From contig OW121846.1 in NCBI GenBank assembly GCA_933228895.1, positions 108,579,054-108,643,053 on the forward strand: a stretch of DNA of 64,000 nt. The letters are read 5' to 3'. A program made the position numbers and the translations under genes. Below, piece after piece: positions 37,131-49,150 of this stretch. Position 1 is the stretch's first letter. Each line of letters opens with the position of its first letter. The notes beneath the pieces were generated by a model. That model worked only from the letters and a program-made list of their open reading frames with translations. It was not told the DNA's origin and searched no databases. Origin of the DNA: Platycnemis pennipes (taxonomy: Eukaryota; Arthropoda; Insecta; Odonata; Platycnemididae).

Positions 37131-38600
37131 TATTAGAAGTTTGATAGCAGATTGTCTGGATTTCATCACAATGCCTTCGGGTGGACAACTTTAGCCAATG
37201 CAAGAACAAAAGTCAGTAGTTTTCAGTGGCCCGAAAGCAATTTCTTACTCCTGTCGATTTCCTTTGCCTGGGCAGATTCTCCTCCTCATCGATGGCTTAA
37301 CCATCTTCAATTATAACCATCTTGATTTACAATCATCTTGAATAATTATGTCTGTAATCCAACTAAAATATATTTCAGAAGGATGTCAAAGAACTTATAA
37401 TGAGCAACGTGACTCTATTGCATTCAAAACGATCGCCTCTGTTTATCTTTCCTCGTCACGTCCTTGAAATATCTCATTACGTGAGTAGAATTTTTTTGTG
37501 GAAACGCTACAAATATTACCACCACTTTCTTAAAGGATTAGAGTACGGCACCAAAGTTACAGAATTGGGATAGTCAAGAGAAATGCACAGTTTTATCCGG
37601 GCCAATATGATTTGACGATTCCCTTATTGCAATTGGAGAAGAAGTATTGACTGAGCAGTGGCTATGGAAATCATTATTTCTTGAGGTGTTGAAAGAACTG
37701 TGAGTTATTCGAAGTCAGACCAATAATTACCGTTGCCGTCAATTTAGTAACACTACGCCGTTTATTAGAAGTAGAACTATATCACAGTTATAGTTTGTTA
37801 GTCGTTCAGAGGTGTTGATTCATAGTTTTTTATCTTACTTCAGTCACCGCAAATGAGTCGTGGTAATGTCACCCCTGCCATTTCAAATTCTTACCGACTG
37901 GACAGTGGAGGAAACCTATACGATAACCTTGGCAATTCAAGCTATTAAATCGGTATACGTCCGGAAATCGGTGTTTGGTGGGACTCCAGGTAAATAAATG
38001 TTCGTCTAGTTTTTATTTTATTGCTCGTCATTTTGCGTGTAGTATTCTTTCAATTCAGCTCAAAGAATTTCAATTGTTGAATCGGCGTTCCCGTGCCAAC
38101 CTCCCAATGTTTACGATGAAGCGATTTTGATTGAGATGGAAAATGTGTCGTCGCAGGCAACTCGGTGTATCTCATGTTAAAATTCTCCGTAAGGATTTAA
38201 CTTCGCGATTAAAATGCCAGTACAATATTGAAATCTATGTAACCTTAAGCTGTCGATAGTTGGTAGGACGCCTGCATGTATTTTTAATACTTTTCAAACA
38301 ATGACTGAAGAACAAGTAGGAAGTTAGTAAAAAAGACTGGTTTATCCACATTCAGAAGCTGGATTGAACTCACACTCATATCACGCATAGAAATTACATC
38401 GGTGGGAAACGTGTGAAAATGCCTTAGTACCTTGAAATTGATGGTCACTTGAGAGTCGTTCTTCGATTCTTTTGAAGAAGCACAGACTTCAATTGGGAAA
38501 CAATTAGTTCCTCACGGCTATCCCAGAGTGGAAAAGTGAATTTCTATATATATAATATCGCTCTTCGGTCGTTTTTGCGTCCAATTAGGCTTCTCGGATA
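37131..38600. other. AT-rich non-coding DNA
   Basis: No supported gene. CCAATTAGG occurs at 38581-38589 just before the next island. A weak B-box-like GAGTTCAATCC (minus, about 38362-38372) lacks a matching A box. Confidence 0.45.
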
Positions 38601-39110
38601 CTGTCGGATATTGTTCCACTCTCCCGACCGGTGAATGGTGCCGCTGTCTCTTATTCTCAGCACTCACGGCCTCGTGCACCACGCCTGTCCCGCGGGCCGC
38701 CCGACAGAAGCTCGTCTTCCGCGCGACGCAGACTTTTATGCATGGATATCTGTAGCGTCCCTCTCTCCCTTGCTCCCCCGAGGAGCACCACGGCTCCCGC
38801 TGTCGTCGGAGTCTGCGACTGATCCCACTGCGTCACGGAGTGAAGGGCAGGGGAGTGGGGGGTGAGGCGTCGCTTTCATTTTCCCGGGAACACGAGAGTG
38901 AGTGGACACGGCGGGGCGGTGATGCGTGCTGGCTTTCCGACTCCACGCACTTGGATTGATCGGAGAAACATCAGCAGTGGCCCGGGGAAGGGAGAGCTCT
39001 ACGCGCGGGCCCCATCGCGCCGCGTATCCCTCCGGGCCCCGCGCGTTCCCAATTCACGACTCAGCGACGACGGTTACGGGAAGGATGCTTGTTAAGGTTC
39101 TCGAGTAAGC
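38601..39110. other. GC-rich island 14
   Basis: A CpG-rich island with nested plus-strand frames. A GTGAGT donor-like hexamer lies at about 38897. No recognised domain. Confidence 0.5.
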
Positions 39111-39540
39111 GAGCGCGGCATATGTACATCGATATGTGTAAATACACACACAGCCATGTACAGAGACTGAGGGAAAGAATGCGAAAGTCTCTCTGCGGGA
39201 AGGAAGAAAAATAATATTTTTGCAGGGATAATAAAAGAATCCTCGTGAAACCCCGCCCTGCAAATATTGGAGCTCGCCAGCAATTGGTTTGGTGTCGCTC
39301 CGTTGGTTGTGCCCATGCCACCGCGCGTCCCCTGGAGTGTGTGACTGTGTCTCATTTTGTCCCAGCAGGGTCTTGAAAGGTGATCATTAGCCTGGAGATT
39401 GCAGTGTCAACGGCTCAATCATATACGACGTGTTCTCATTGCCCCATTTTTTGTCTTTCTGTTGCATTTTGAAGGAGGAATGGGGATCCCCTTCCCCCAA
39501 CCCCTAAGCCCAACGAGAGGATAACCATACGTGATCCGCA
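39111..39540. other. Mixed-composition non-coding DNA
   Basis: Three overlapping minus-strand frames (39054-39355) exist without recognisable motifs. No other feature. Confidence 0.4.
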
Positions 39541-40988
39541 AAAAAAAGAGTGATCCCCAGTCTCCAGGACTTTCAGCCCCACCCTGACATCCATCTCTCT
39601 CTTGTCTTTCTATGTCACCCTGTATTCTCTGTCTCTTTTTGTCTCACGTTCCCTCCACTGCCCCTGCTCCCGTTTCATTCTCTCCACCCACTGAGCTATG
39701 TCATCAACCGCTCCTCCTCAATCCCACGCCGCCGATCCAGTCATTTCCTTCCAATGCTCGTTCCCGAGTTGGATCAGTAGTTAGCTGAGCCTGCTTGGCT
39801 CACGCCTCTCGTGTCCCGCGAATGCTAATCCTCGCTACTCACCACCTCTCTCTTCCTCCCCCTTTCGTTTCTTTTCTCCTCCTGCTCTTTGGCTCTACTT
39901 GACCGCAAACGATTCCTTCTGTATCCATACAATCATATTCACTTTTCTCATTTCCACGTTTCCTTCCAATACTACCCATGTTTTTCGTTTGCAGCTTCGA
40001 ATGATTTTCCCTAAGCTTACTACTTACTCCTCTTGGTGCTTGTGAGTCTGATAAAACATGAGTCCCTTACCATTGCATCAACTTCACACACGCAAACTGA
40101 CTCGGTGACTTCCTTACATTTACCGTTTGTCACTTTTCCAGAGTCATGTGAAATATTTCGGATAACAACTTCTCTTTGTACTCTTCTACCTTCTCATGAG
40201 CATCCACCCTGTCATTTGCCCCTACATGCTTTTTCTTCTTCAGTTTTCACTAGCTCTCTACTCCCTTTTTTACTCTTAGATGATCCAAAACCGCTTACAC
40301 TTGCCTCTGCACAGAATGTTATTTGAACACTTAATGAGTGTAATCGTATTCTCAGTTAACTGGCCCAAATCTCACCCATCAGCTTTTTCCTTCAACATAG
40401 CCTTTATCCTTATTCATATTCTTCAGTCGTCCATGTTTTCTTTCGTCATTTCAACAGAATTGACTGTTCATCTTTATCTGTTTCAGTCATCTGTATTTCT
40501 CATTTAAGCCCACTTTCTCTTCCAATAAAATGTTTTCTCATTATAAGAGTTACGAAATAAATATATCAATCATTTTTTCTTCATGATATTTCCGTTTCAT
40601 CTTTATACCCTGTCTCTTTGGTGTTTCAAACTCAGAGATCTCCGTTCTTATCATTCTCTGCACTCATTTCTTCAATCGATTCGCATTTTTCTGAAGTGTG
40701 CTATCTTTTATCTTTGCTTTCATTCCTAATTGGCATTTCAATTTTATTACCCCTCTCATCTCTTGCCCCTCACTGCTTCTTCTTCTCTCTCCTTTCCTCT
40801 GCTCTATCCTTTCGCACGTTTCTGTCTCTCCCTTTCTCCCTTACCCAGGGCCCATAGTCTCACCCCGCTGCCTCTTTACTATTCTCTAATTTCTCTATAC
40901 CACCTCGTCTCTCTTCCTCTCCTCCCATTAAAGAACGTTTTTCTCCCAGATGTTGTCTAAATTTTGACTACTCTCTGTTCTCATTGCA
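39541..40988 (+). other. 1.4-kb pyrimidine-rich tract ending in a 3' splice-site-like sequence
   Basis: The plus strand is strongly C+T-rich for about 1.4 kb, so plus-strand frames stay open while the minus strand is purine-rich. The tract ends with TCTGTTCTCATTGCAG, a textbook polypyrimidine tract plus AG (40975-40990). It could be the end of a long intron, a PTB-binding or triplex-forming region, or a decayed microsatellite expansion. There is no repeat unit of fixed length. Confidence 0.55.
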
Positions 40989-40990
40989 GA

Positions 40991-41061
40991 CTGCCAGATG
41001 CGCAATGTTAACGTGAGAGCAGTCAACTCGAAACGAAGGAAAACACCCTCCTCTTCGTGCT
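40991..41061 (+). other. Candidate 71-nt exon
   Basis: The segment is bounded by the acceptor TCTCATTGCAG on the left and GTGAGT (41062-41067) on the right. One phase is open throughout and would encode a basic peptide containing CQMRNVNVRAVNSKRRKTP. A second donor-like GTGAGA lies inside it near 41014. I recognise no protein, so this rests on splice signals only and may be chance. Confidence 0.15.
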
Positions 41062-41067
41062 TGTGAG

Positions 41068-41640
41068 TCACAGTTTCCTCTTAGCCAAACTCAAATAGTC
41101 AGTCTCGCTTAGATTTCTCCCAGCATCTTCGGTCTTGCCTTTGGTGTCCAGTGGCTTTTGCATGAGAAATGTGTCAAACCTGACCCCTTCGTATGGGAAC
41201 CCCGAACCCCGACCCCTCTCATGGCTTCATTGGTAGGATGCCGTCTCTCAATCCCATTTGACCCGTCCTATAACCTCACGCCTCCCCCCGCATTGCCACT
41301 CCAGTGTCATTCCCATAGAATAAAGCCCTGATATATCCTTCCCCGAAAAGTCCCAAAACCCTTCCAAACCCAGCTCCCTTGAACGATTATTAAGTGGATT
41401 CAGTCTCAAGCATATTATGTACGTATATGTGGTGTAAACCTATTTTCCCTTACTTTTGCTTGTTTGTCGCAACATGGATGCTGGCTCGTTCGTTATATTT
41501 TTTTATTCTTATGTGGTGCGAACTAGGCATTGTTTTCCCGTATTAGGTGCTAGATGTGTTATTCTGTGGAGCGAGTGGAGGTTGCTGGCTGGCTGGCTTT
41601 TGTTGGTAATATACACGTTGACATGTCAAGTGTTGACCAC
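41068..41640. other. Mixed-composition non-coding DNA
   Basis: No supported feature. The palindrome TTGACATGTCAA lies near 41619. Confidence 0.4.
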
Positions 41641-42660
41641 CCACATCATCCACACACATCGCACGCGGGAAGAGGGATAACCGCAAGACATAACGATCCA
41701 CAAGGGAAGCAATCCCTTCCCGTCCCACACAAGACAACGCTGACCCAGCAACACACAATAACCCTCCGATGATGGCTCCCGCGTCCGCTCAAATCGTCTC
41801 CAAGACCTCGGAGCATGCCAACATTGGTGACCGTGATGAAGAACTCATTGTCTGCACCTTTGATCCTCTTTCTCCTCTCCGGCATATTCGCCTGGAAATA
41901 ACGGTGGCCTTGCCGGAAGAGCTTGCTCCCACCGCTTTCTCTGCTGCTCCTTGCAGACCACATAACCCCTGAACTCCTCACTCAACCCGCACCTCCCTCC
42001 CGACCTCTCCGCAGACGGCAGCAGAAGGAGAGGGGGGCCTGCGACTCGCACGCGAATGCTTTTCCAAGGGGGAGGGGCCAAACTGAGGTGGTGGAGGAAG
42101 AAACATCTAAGACGGGTCTACTTCTTTCGTTCAGGGGCTTTGGGTGGTATGAGTTCTGGGTGCCGGGAGTGTGGTGTGGGACCGACTTGGCTTGAAAACG
42201 GGGGAGGAAAAAGGTAGGCCACAAAAGAGTCGGTAACCGATCCCCATGGATGTCTTGTGAGTGGGCGTGGCTTTCTTATCTTAATGCCGGTTCCCTTTGT
42301 CCGTCCAAATTAAACATCAGCCGCAGCTGGGTGAGGTAAGACACCGGGGTGGGCGGCGTAGATCCTTTGATGCCGGGGCGCCTCACCTTTGCCCTGAGCG
42401 GGATGCCTTCAATTTGACAGGCAAATTAGTCGTGAAAAGCATTTTTGGCCGGGGAGGATGATATTAGGGCTGGAGGGGTGGGCGGCCGGGAGGCCTCGAG
42501 GGCGGGGTGGATGCGGGTGCTGCTCCCCCTCCTCCCCCAAGCCACTTAAAACGCGCCCCTCAAACACTTCTCCAATCTTTCCTGCACCGTTATGCTCCGA
42601 GCGAAAGCCATCCATCCACCCGTAACTCCATTCGAACCACCTCCATCACTCGCTCCTGAT
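41641..42660. other. GC-rich island 15
   Basis: A GC-rich, CpG-rich island. The plus frame 41769-41972 (67 codons) has few A-ending codons, which is mildly coding-like, but it overlaps another polypyrimidine/AG signal (TGCTCCTTGCAG, ending about 41957) and has no known homologue. A G-rich run on plus lies around 42450-42520. Confidence 0.45.
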
Positions 42661-42940
42661 GGAAAAATGAAACCCTTTCAACGTATATATTTTTTTTGTT
42701 TGTCTACTTAATAAGTATACGTATTTAATATATGCTGGTACGTCTGTAGAAGGCTTTGATCCTCCCGGTGACGACGGTTAACTCTCTACGTTGTTCTCTG
42801 CGTCTTGCATGGAGAAAAGGTGAGTCAAACACTTGGAATGGACGTAGGGGAGACGCCCAGTTGGCACATTTTTTTTAAAACCACTGGGTTCTCCCCCTTT
42901 CTCTTAATTATTTCATTACTTACAACTCTTTATGATAATT
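42661..42940. other. Short AT-rich spacer with a consensus splice donor
   Basis: AAAAG/GTGAGT places a consensus 5' splice site at 42820. An ATG at 42809-42811 sits 11 nt before it, in the context TTGCATGG. This could be the end of a 5' exon carrying a start codon. No initiator or TATA element is evident. Confidence 0.2.
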
Positions 42941-43330
42941 TCTGAGAGGAAGTAATTTACCAAACCTCGCCGGCCGCACGCTCTCGACTCAGCAACACTA
43001 GTCTTGGCGTCGGCCGGCTTGTTGGGCCGCGGCTCGGGCGTGGGTGGCCGCGGTCGAGACCAGAGGACCGCGTGCCGGGCAAATGGTAAGTAGGAATCAA
43101 AACAGTCTCCATCCCCCCTCGGACGATCCGGGAGCGAAAAGGTGTCTCGAGGGGAGAAGTCAAAAAGGAGGCCCGCTCCCGGGAAATCCGGCGACTCCAC
43201 TCGGAAGAGGTCCGGCCTTCTCAGCCGAGCCCCACTCTTGGAATGCTTATGACCTTCCCGACACCTCTACCCGCCCGCCCTTCTCACTCGAACGTTTTGT
43301 GCATTGTCTGCGGCGGAGGGCAGATGCGTG
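42941..43330. other. GC-rich island 16
   Basis: A CpG-rich island. GTAAGT at 43086-43091 follows AAATG and is a good donor hexamer, but no matching upstream acceptor is clear. Opposed frames are unrecognised. Confidence 0.45.
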
Positions 43331-43368
43331 AATCTCACCCAGGCAGTCTTTTTATGTGTCTCTTATAT

Positions 43369-43430
43369 ACATATAAATATATATGTATACATACATGAGT
43401 AAATTACGTGTATGTGTGTGTGTGTGCGTG
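43369..43430. repeat. AT-rich palindromic stretch and (TG)n microsatellite
   Basis: TATATAC/GTATA-type palindromic sequence at 43369-43395 is followed by a TG-rich dinucleotide run at about 43407-43430. Confidence 0.8.
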
Positions 43431-43642
43431 TAATGGTGTATTTGGTGAACTAATGCCTTCGTGTTTCTTACCCTGTGCCTCTTGCGTGTGGGATACATGT
43501 CCCGGACGGTATGGTTATTTCATTTATTTGTTGTTTACGTATGCTTGTTTATTTGTATTTATGTGATTATATGTTCTGGAGGTGATGGATGTCGACTTGT
43601 CAACTGAAAGATCAGCGTTTGCTTTCATTTCTTTTCTTTCAG

Positions 43643-43666
43643 CTGCGCAGATACCGCAACGAGGCA
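43643..43666 (+). other. Candidate 24-nt micro-exon
   Basis: A pyrimidine-rich run ending TTTCTTTTCTTTCAG (acceptor AG at 43641-43642) precedes 24 nt. A perfect GTAAGT donor starts at 43667. A branch-point-like CAACTGA lies about 40 nt upstream. The length is a multiple of three, so inclusion would not shift frame. The three phases read LRRYRNEA, CADTATR or AQIPQRG; the first is the only one made solely of whole codons. I do not recognise the host protein. Micro-exons of this size are known in nervous-system and developmental genes, but here there is no flanking constitutive exon to confirm it. Confidence 0.25.
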
Positions 43667-43672
43667 GTAAGT

Positions 43673-46370
43673 ACCTTCACCCCCTGTTGAAGTCTGCCTG
43701 CTCCAAAAATAGTAAGACAAGTAGTATTAGAATGTATTCCTCTCGAAGCTGTATGATTAATATCCGAGTGGAGAACAATAGAAAGATATTTCCTGCGCAC
43801 GGTCTGTAATGTCTTTGGGAAGACTTTCGGCCTCTCTTTTTCTTCTCTGTTCAATTCTAAATTAAGTAGAGTAGTCTGTTTGCTTTTTCTCTTAATTTTT
43901 TGGCCTCTCTCAAAGTGAAAAAATGCTATAAAAACATTTTTGCCTTATTTTTAAAAAAATCTAATTACAAGCACGCTACTTTCTAACGGCTATAGGTAAA
44001 TCTGATTCTTTTATAAATCCAATTGGCTCTAGAGAAAATGATGTGAAAAGTAATAGCATTTTCTTAACTGTAACAGTTATTTTGATCTAGCATGTACACC
44101 TCTAACGAGGGGTATCCCTGAAAATGTCATATTTTGAACATACTTATTGCAGATCCGATTTGAAAAATACTTCTTTTATGGCGTAAAAGTTGTGATAATC
44201 ATATTTGTGGTGGTCTGAAATTTTTCATGAAATTTGTGAATGTACTTTTTAAAGGTGATTGCAGCAATAATGATGATTTACAAGTATTAAAAGTAGTTCT
44301 GAATTAGGTAAATGTAGCATATAAAAGCAACGTTATGAGTATCAAATGTGAAGAAGAGTGTAATTTATAAAATGTTTCTCCTGGTTTAATATTCAGGTAA
44401 ATGTGTAATTATTGGGTCAGAAGGTACAATCAGGAACGTCTTTTCTTTCAACTTAACACACGTCAGTATATTTAGCGCTCTGCAAATTGGTTCTCTTTCG
44501 TAAGTTACATTGTATATTTTTCTATGATATTTCCCTTTGATTAATTACGATTATTAATTAAGTGCGATTTGTAAACGAATTTCTGATGCAATACTCACAA
44601 TTTCTCCGGTAGATAAAGGTATATTCATTAATTAACCACAATTGACTGCAGCTAAATTTCTCAATGATTTTAAGTGGTAGTGACTGCAGTAGAACCAGTT
44701 CATAAATTCGTTCCGGAGGGATTTAGTTAGTGTTCTATACTAATCAGTGTTATCTGAGGAATCTTTAAAAAGTAGAGGTTTTTATACGTGATATTAATGC
44801 AGTTCCAGTATGGTTATGTTTGTACACTTTCGTTTCCTTCTTATAAAAAAATAGTACAGCCGTTTTGATGATGATTTTTTTTAAATTTTCGTGAATCGTT
44901 GTTCAATATTTGATCGTACGGTGTTCATTTGTATAGTGACTATGGGTCATGTGTTAAATTTTCTTCCTTTTGATTTTTTTAAGTGAACTATGTTTGGAAA
45001 AGCGAAAATTTTCTTGTAGAATTTTACTTTCGATGTCATTGTGATAGTTTAATTTTGTCCCTAACACTTAACACATGCAAGTGCAGTAATGTAATTAAAT
45101 TGCATGATGCCAGTCAGATCCATTGCAGAAGGTGACAAAATAACCAAAATTTGATTTTTTGAAAAATGTTATTGTTTATTTTGAGAAACGTTAAGTTGAA
45201 TTTATCTCTGTCTAGATACTAGTACTCTGTACTAGTATCTACACTATCCCACTGTACGCAGATGACTAAAGATACTTTAAGTGTTAAAAATTGTCGTATG
45301 TTGACGTAGTCTTAGAGTTAGCACGATTTTTAGTTTTCCTTGGAACATATTTTCAACTTTACACTGAAGCAATATAATATATGCCCCATAGAAGTTTTAG
45401 GTAACACTTTGACACTTCTTGAACGTGAAACTTGGGTGAAGCAATGATTGCCCCTTCCGAAAAAATATACGGTGCATTACAATAGTCTCATACTTTGACT
45501 TATTTCCACAATTGGTGGTAAACTTTTCGTAATCGCCTTTAAGGGTCCCTAAGACGGTGGTTTGTTAAACATAACATACATAGGTGTACATCAAAGTGGT
45601 TTGTTTTGGAATCCTTTCTGTTGACTAAATATTTGTTTTATCAAAATCAAATACAGATCCCAATATTATCATTGTATTGCTTATATTTTATTGCTGAGAG
45701 CATTACTTACGTGTGCACTGAATCCCACATCAGCCTTTTTCAAAGAAGGCAAGTAAATAATAATGAAAAGTAAATTCAGGTATTCCCTTTTGAATTACAA
45801 ATTAGTGATTCTAAAATATAATGGGAAGCATTTTTCGTCAGCATTGGAGCCTCTCCCTTTTGATTATATATAAATGCTGCGTTCACACTCACAGAACTCA
45901 AAGGGAATATGAAAAATTCATTTGCAAAACATCCATTGTTACGGTATGTCAATGACGAAAGTTACTAGTACGGCAACTTTCATAATTAACTCTGTATTTA
46001 TGTAGTCGTTGCAATTTACATTTACATTCGTGTACAAATTCTAGTTCAACTGACTAGAGTAAGAATTTCGATTACTTGTAGGGTAGCATAACTATCACTC
46101 CTGCCGATGAATCAGCTGATTTCGGACTAGTAAAGACACCCCAAAGCGATGAACGCCCGACTGCTATCACATCGGGGAACGACTCAATACACTATTGGTA
46201 TCGGTGTTTGGTGAGGATGGCCAAATCAACCTTTCACTAAGCGCATATCTAATAGCCTGGTGATGCTAGGAAGTAGGAATCTCGGATGTCACCCTGCATT
46301 TCAGAGTCGCTTTTTGTTTACTTTCGGTGTATTTCTCGGAGATTCCAGGGACTATTTCATTATTCTTTAA
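43673..46370. other. AT-rich non-coding DNA with a short perfect inverted repeat
   Basis: About 2.7 kb of AT-rich DNA. A perfect 13-bp inverted repeat (45213-45225 and 45229-45241, 3-nt loop) is the only structure I see. No frames of note. Confidence 0.5.
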
Positions 46371-47060
46371 CTTTCGCGGGATTTCCTCTTCTCTGTCAGC
46401 ACCCATCACTCGCAGCAAGCCCTTTCTGCTTCTCGAGAAGTGACGTCCTTACCTCCGGCGGCGACCGAAGCCGCGAGGCGGGAGTGTCTAGGGAAGCGTG
46501 GCGGACGACTTGCGATTTCGGATTGGAGCCCAACTCATGAGGAAGAAGAGTTACTCACGGCGCTCCCTTCCGGCCCCTAATGTCCTCACCCTTAATACGC
46601 CTGATTTGTTGCTCCAACTGCACTTTAGGCACATTTTATCTCGTCGAGAGCATTAATTTGTTCCCATTCGGCGTTTGGGGATGGATTCGGCGGCGCTCGT
46701 GGAGAGGAAGTGATTTAGCCGAGGGTTTCGAATGAATTCGGGAAGGGGTGGGCGCGGAGAGAGATTACGAAGTAGGCAGCCGCCTCTACCCCACCCTCAC
46801 GAGAACCCTTATCGCTCTCCCACTCTGCCTGCCAAATTGCCGACATAGAAGTTTTCCTAATGCTGGAGCGAACTAGATTATTTTTCCCACCAAGCGCACA
46901 CGGCGCAGAGGATGTTTTTGTGCGGGGCCGAGAGGGAGGAGTGGAGGCGTGGGCGGGCTTTGTTTCCGCCCTTGCGCTAGCGACTCTCCGGAGCCGCCAC
47001 GGTCGCGCGCCCGGCTCCGTCCCGGGCCATTCTCTGCCGGCAGCCTCCCTGCCCCTCCGA
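46371..47060. other. GC-rich island 17
   Basis: A CpG-rich island with GCATTAATTTG near 46650. Overlapping frames on both strands (116, 86 and 97 codons) lack domains. Confidence 0.5.
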
Positions 47061-48680
47061 TTCACTCGCAGCAGAACTCCAGCTTTATTTTCATCGCTGG
47101 CCTCTGTTTTTCTAAATTAGCTCTTTCATTAGAATGTATTTTTCCAGATCAGACATTTTTCATGATGTTTGCTCTTTTACGCTCTCGGAGACAATCTCCA
47201 TCATACTTAAACGTTTTCACATTTATTCTTCTTATCCTTTGATTAAAAGATATGAATAAAAGATATAAAGCAAATTAGGAGTAGCTCAACTACATCCAAG
47301 TAGGATAGTGTGATATTGATATATAATGCGTCTTAAAGCCTAATCGGAGGCTATTAGTTCCAGAGAGACGGCACAAAAAGGCAACGAACAATTATAAGAA
47401 GGATGCACGTTCATATTACGTAAAACTATATGAAAGAAATATTCCTAAGGTGGGTGCGCAAGTATTATGGTAGGTACAATTGACGTGTTCTTCATTTAAA
47501 AAACAAAACAGGGCCGCAAATTTAAATTATATAAGGTTGGCGTTCCTCACGTTTTTAATTGCAAATGAAAGCACATACATGCCTGCAATGAAGAATATAT
47601 GTATTGAAAATTTCGTAGTATGAAAATACCAGCGCCACAAAAAAATTCAAACTTTTTCACTTATAATGTGAATTGCATCTATGTTTATTTTTTTCTTGAG
47701 AACCTGTTGCCTCCACTGAATAAAAGACGACTGTTTATATATAAGACGAAATCTATAATACTAAGAATGAGGATTCTCACTGCCACGTTCAGTAATATAG
47801 CGTCTAATCTCACTGTTTAAAAGGAAAAAATCATTCCATTTTCATTGTTTCACCCCGTCCCCATCATAGTAATCCATGATAATTTTGGCCAGCTGTGGAA
47901 TACATCACAAAGTTTTGAGATTACCAATTAGAGAATTTAGGGAAAAGAGCAAGTTTATCGGGGTGAAAGGAATACCCTTGTCTTCAGCAGCGCCTTCGTT
48001 GACGGTTTTAAGTTTTTTTATGCTGCTTGTCATGGGCATTTTATCTTCAACTTTAGAAGAACAACGCTTTCTCTATCACCATAAATAATATTTACTAGTG
48101 AATTTGGATTTAAAAATGAGAAAAAATCGAGGTTAAATTTCTGTCACTTTTATGTCAGTTTACTCTTTTTGTCTGCAACCCTAACTGAAGATCTGGGATC
48201 GATGTCAGTTTCCACACGTTTCATTTCTATTCCCAAAGCAACCTTTTACGTTCAAATAATATCCTGAGGCTAAGTATTATCATACCTATTAGGTAAAATA
48301 TACAGTTTTCCATGCGGTGGCCAGGTGGTCATGATAAGGTGACCCTATATGGACTAATAGTAATACAGTATATTCTTCTATGATTATGCTATGCTGACAC
48401 AAAGAAACCAGCCTCAGATGGAAGCAAGGCTTCCATGAGTCCAGCCTTGAGAAATATGACCGTTGCTAAAACTGAATAACTAACTCCAAAATATTTCGTT
48501 GAGGTAAACTAGCCTTCGAATAGTGTTGGCTTGAATAAGGCGGCACGAACACCATTGTCATAGGTGATAATTAAACTGATACTCTAGCATCTAAAAGTAC
48601 ATGGTACTTTAATGCATTTTTTGTGTGATTGTGTAACTCAATTGAAAAGACTAAAGCATTATTGCGTTCAAAAACAGGGA
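47061..48680. other. AT-rich non-coding DNA
   Basis: No supported gene. Plus frames at 47620-47820 and 47876-48088 are unrecognised. Confidence 0.45.
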
Positions 48681-49150
48681 TATCGTCTTTCAGTGAGGTC
48701 ACTTTCTCCATTAGGCGAATGCGGCTCGGGAACCGCGCTTGAGGTCTCCGAGGGCATATTTCCCTCGCAAAGGGCTTGAGGCGTAAAGGGCGCAAACTCT
48801 CTTCCCGAGGAGCGCTGATATAGCAGATACGGCGGAAGGGCCTGCCCCTTTCAGGCGCGGCCCCGGCGGCATCGGCAGTTAAGTAAGGAATACTGCCGGA
48901 GTTGGCGGGCGGAGAAGGGGACGGGTTGTTCGGGAGGGAGCCGTAGAAGGTCTGGAGGGGCTCTGTGATTTGCAAGAACTCCTCAATCGTGCGTTATTGA
49001 GGCGGGATATCGATGAGCCGACCAAAACACACGACCGCGAGCAGTGCTTCCCTCCCATTACTCACGTTTGGTTGGAGCTGGGTCCCCCACCCTGATCCGT
49101 ACCTCTTCCCAGAGGAGCACGCCTTACGGGGGCGAGAAGGAAGCATTAAA
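48681..49150. other. GC-rich island 18
   Basis: A compact CpG-rich island. CCAATTAGG lies just downstream at 49213-49221. A 134-codon minus frame (48571-48975) spans it and is unrecognised. Confidence 0.5.

Noticed and set aside
41769..41972. 67-codon plus frame with few A-ending codons
   Set aside because: GC-rich context explains the codon bias. It overlaps a polypyrimidine/AG signal and matches nothing I know.
48318..48350. SINE or tRNA A box (GGCCAGGTGGTCATGATAA)
   Set aside because: No B box within the usual 30-60 bp downstream.
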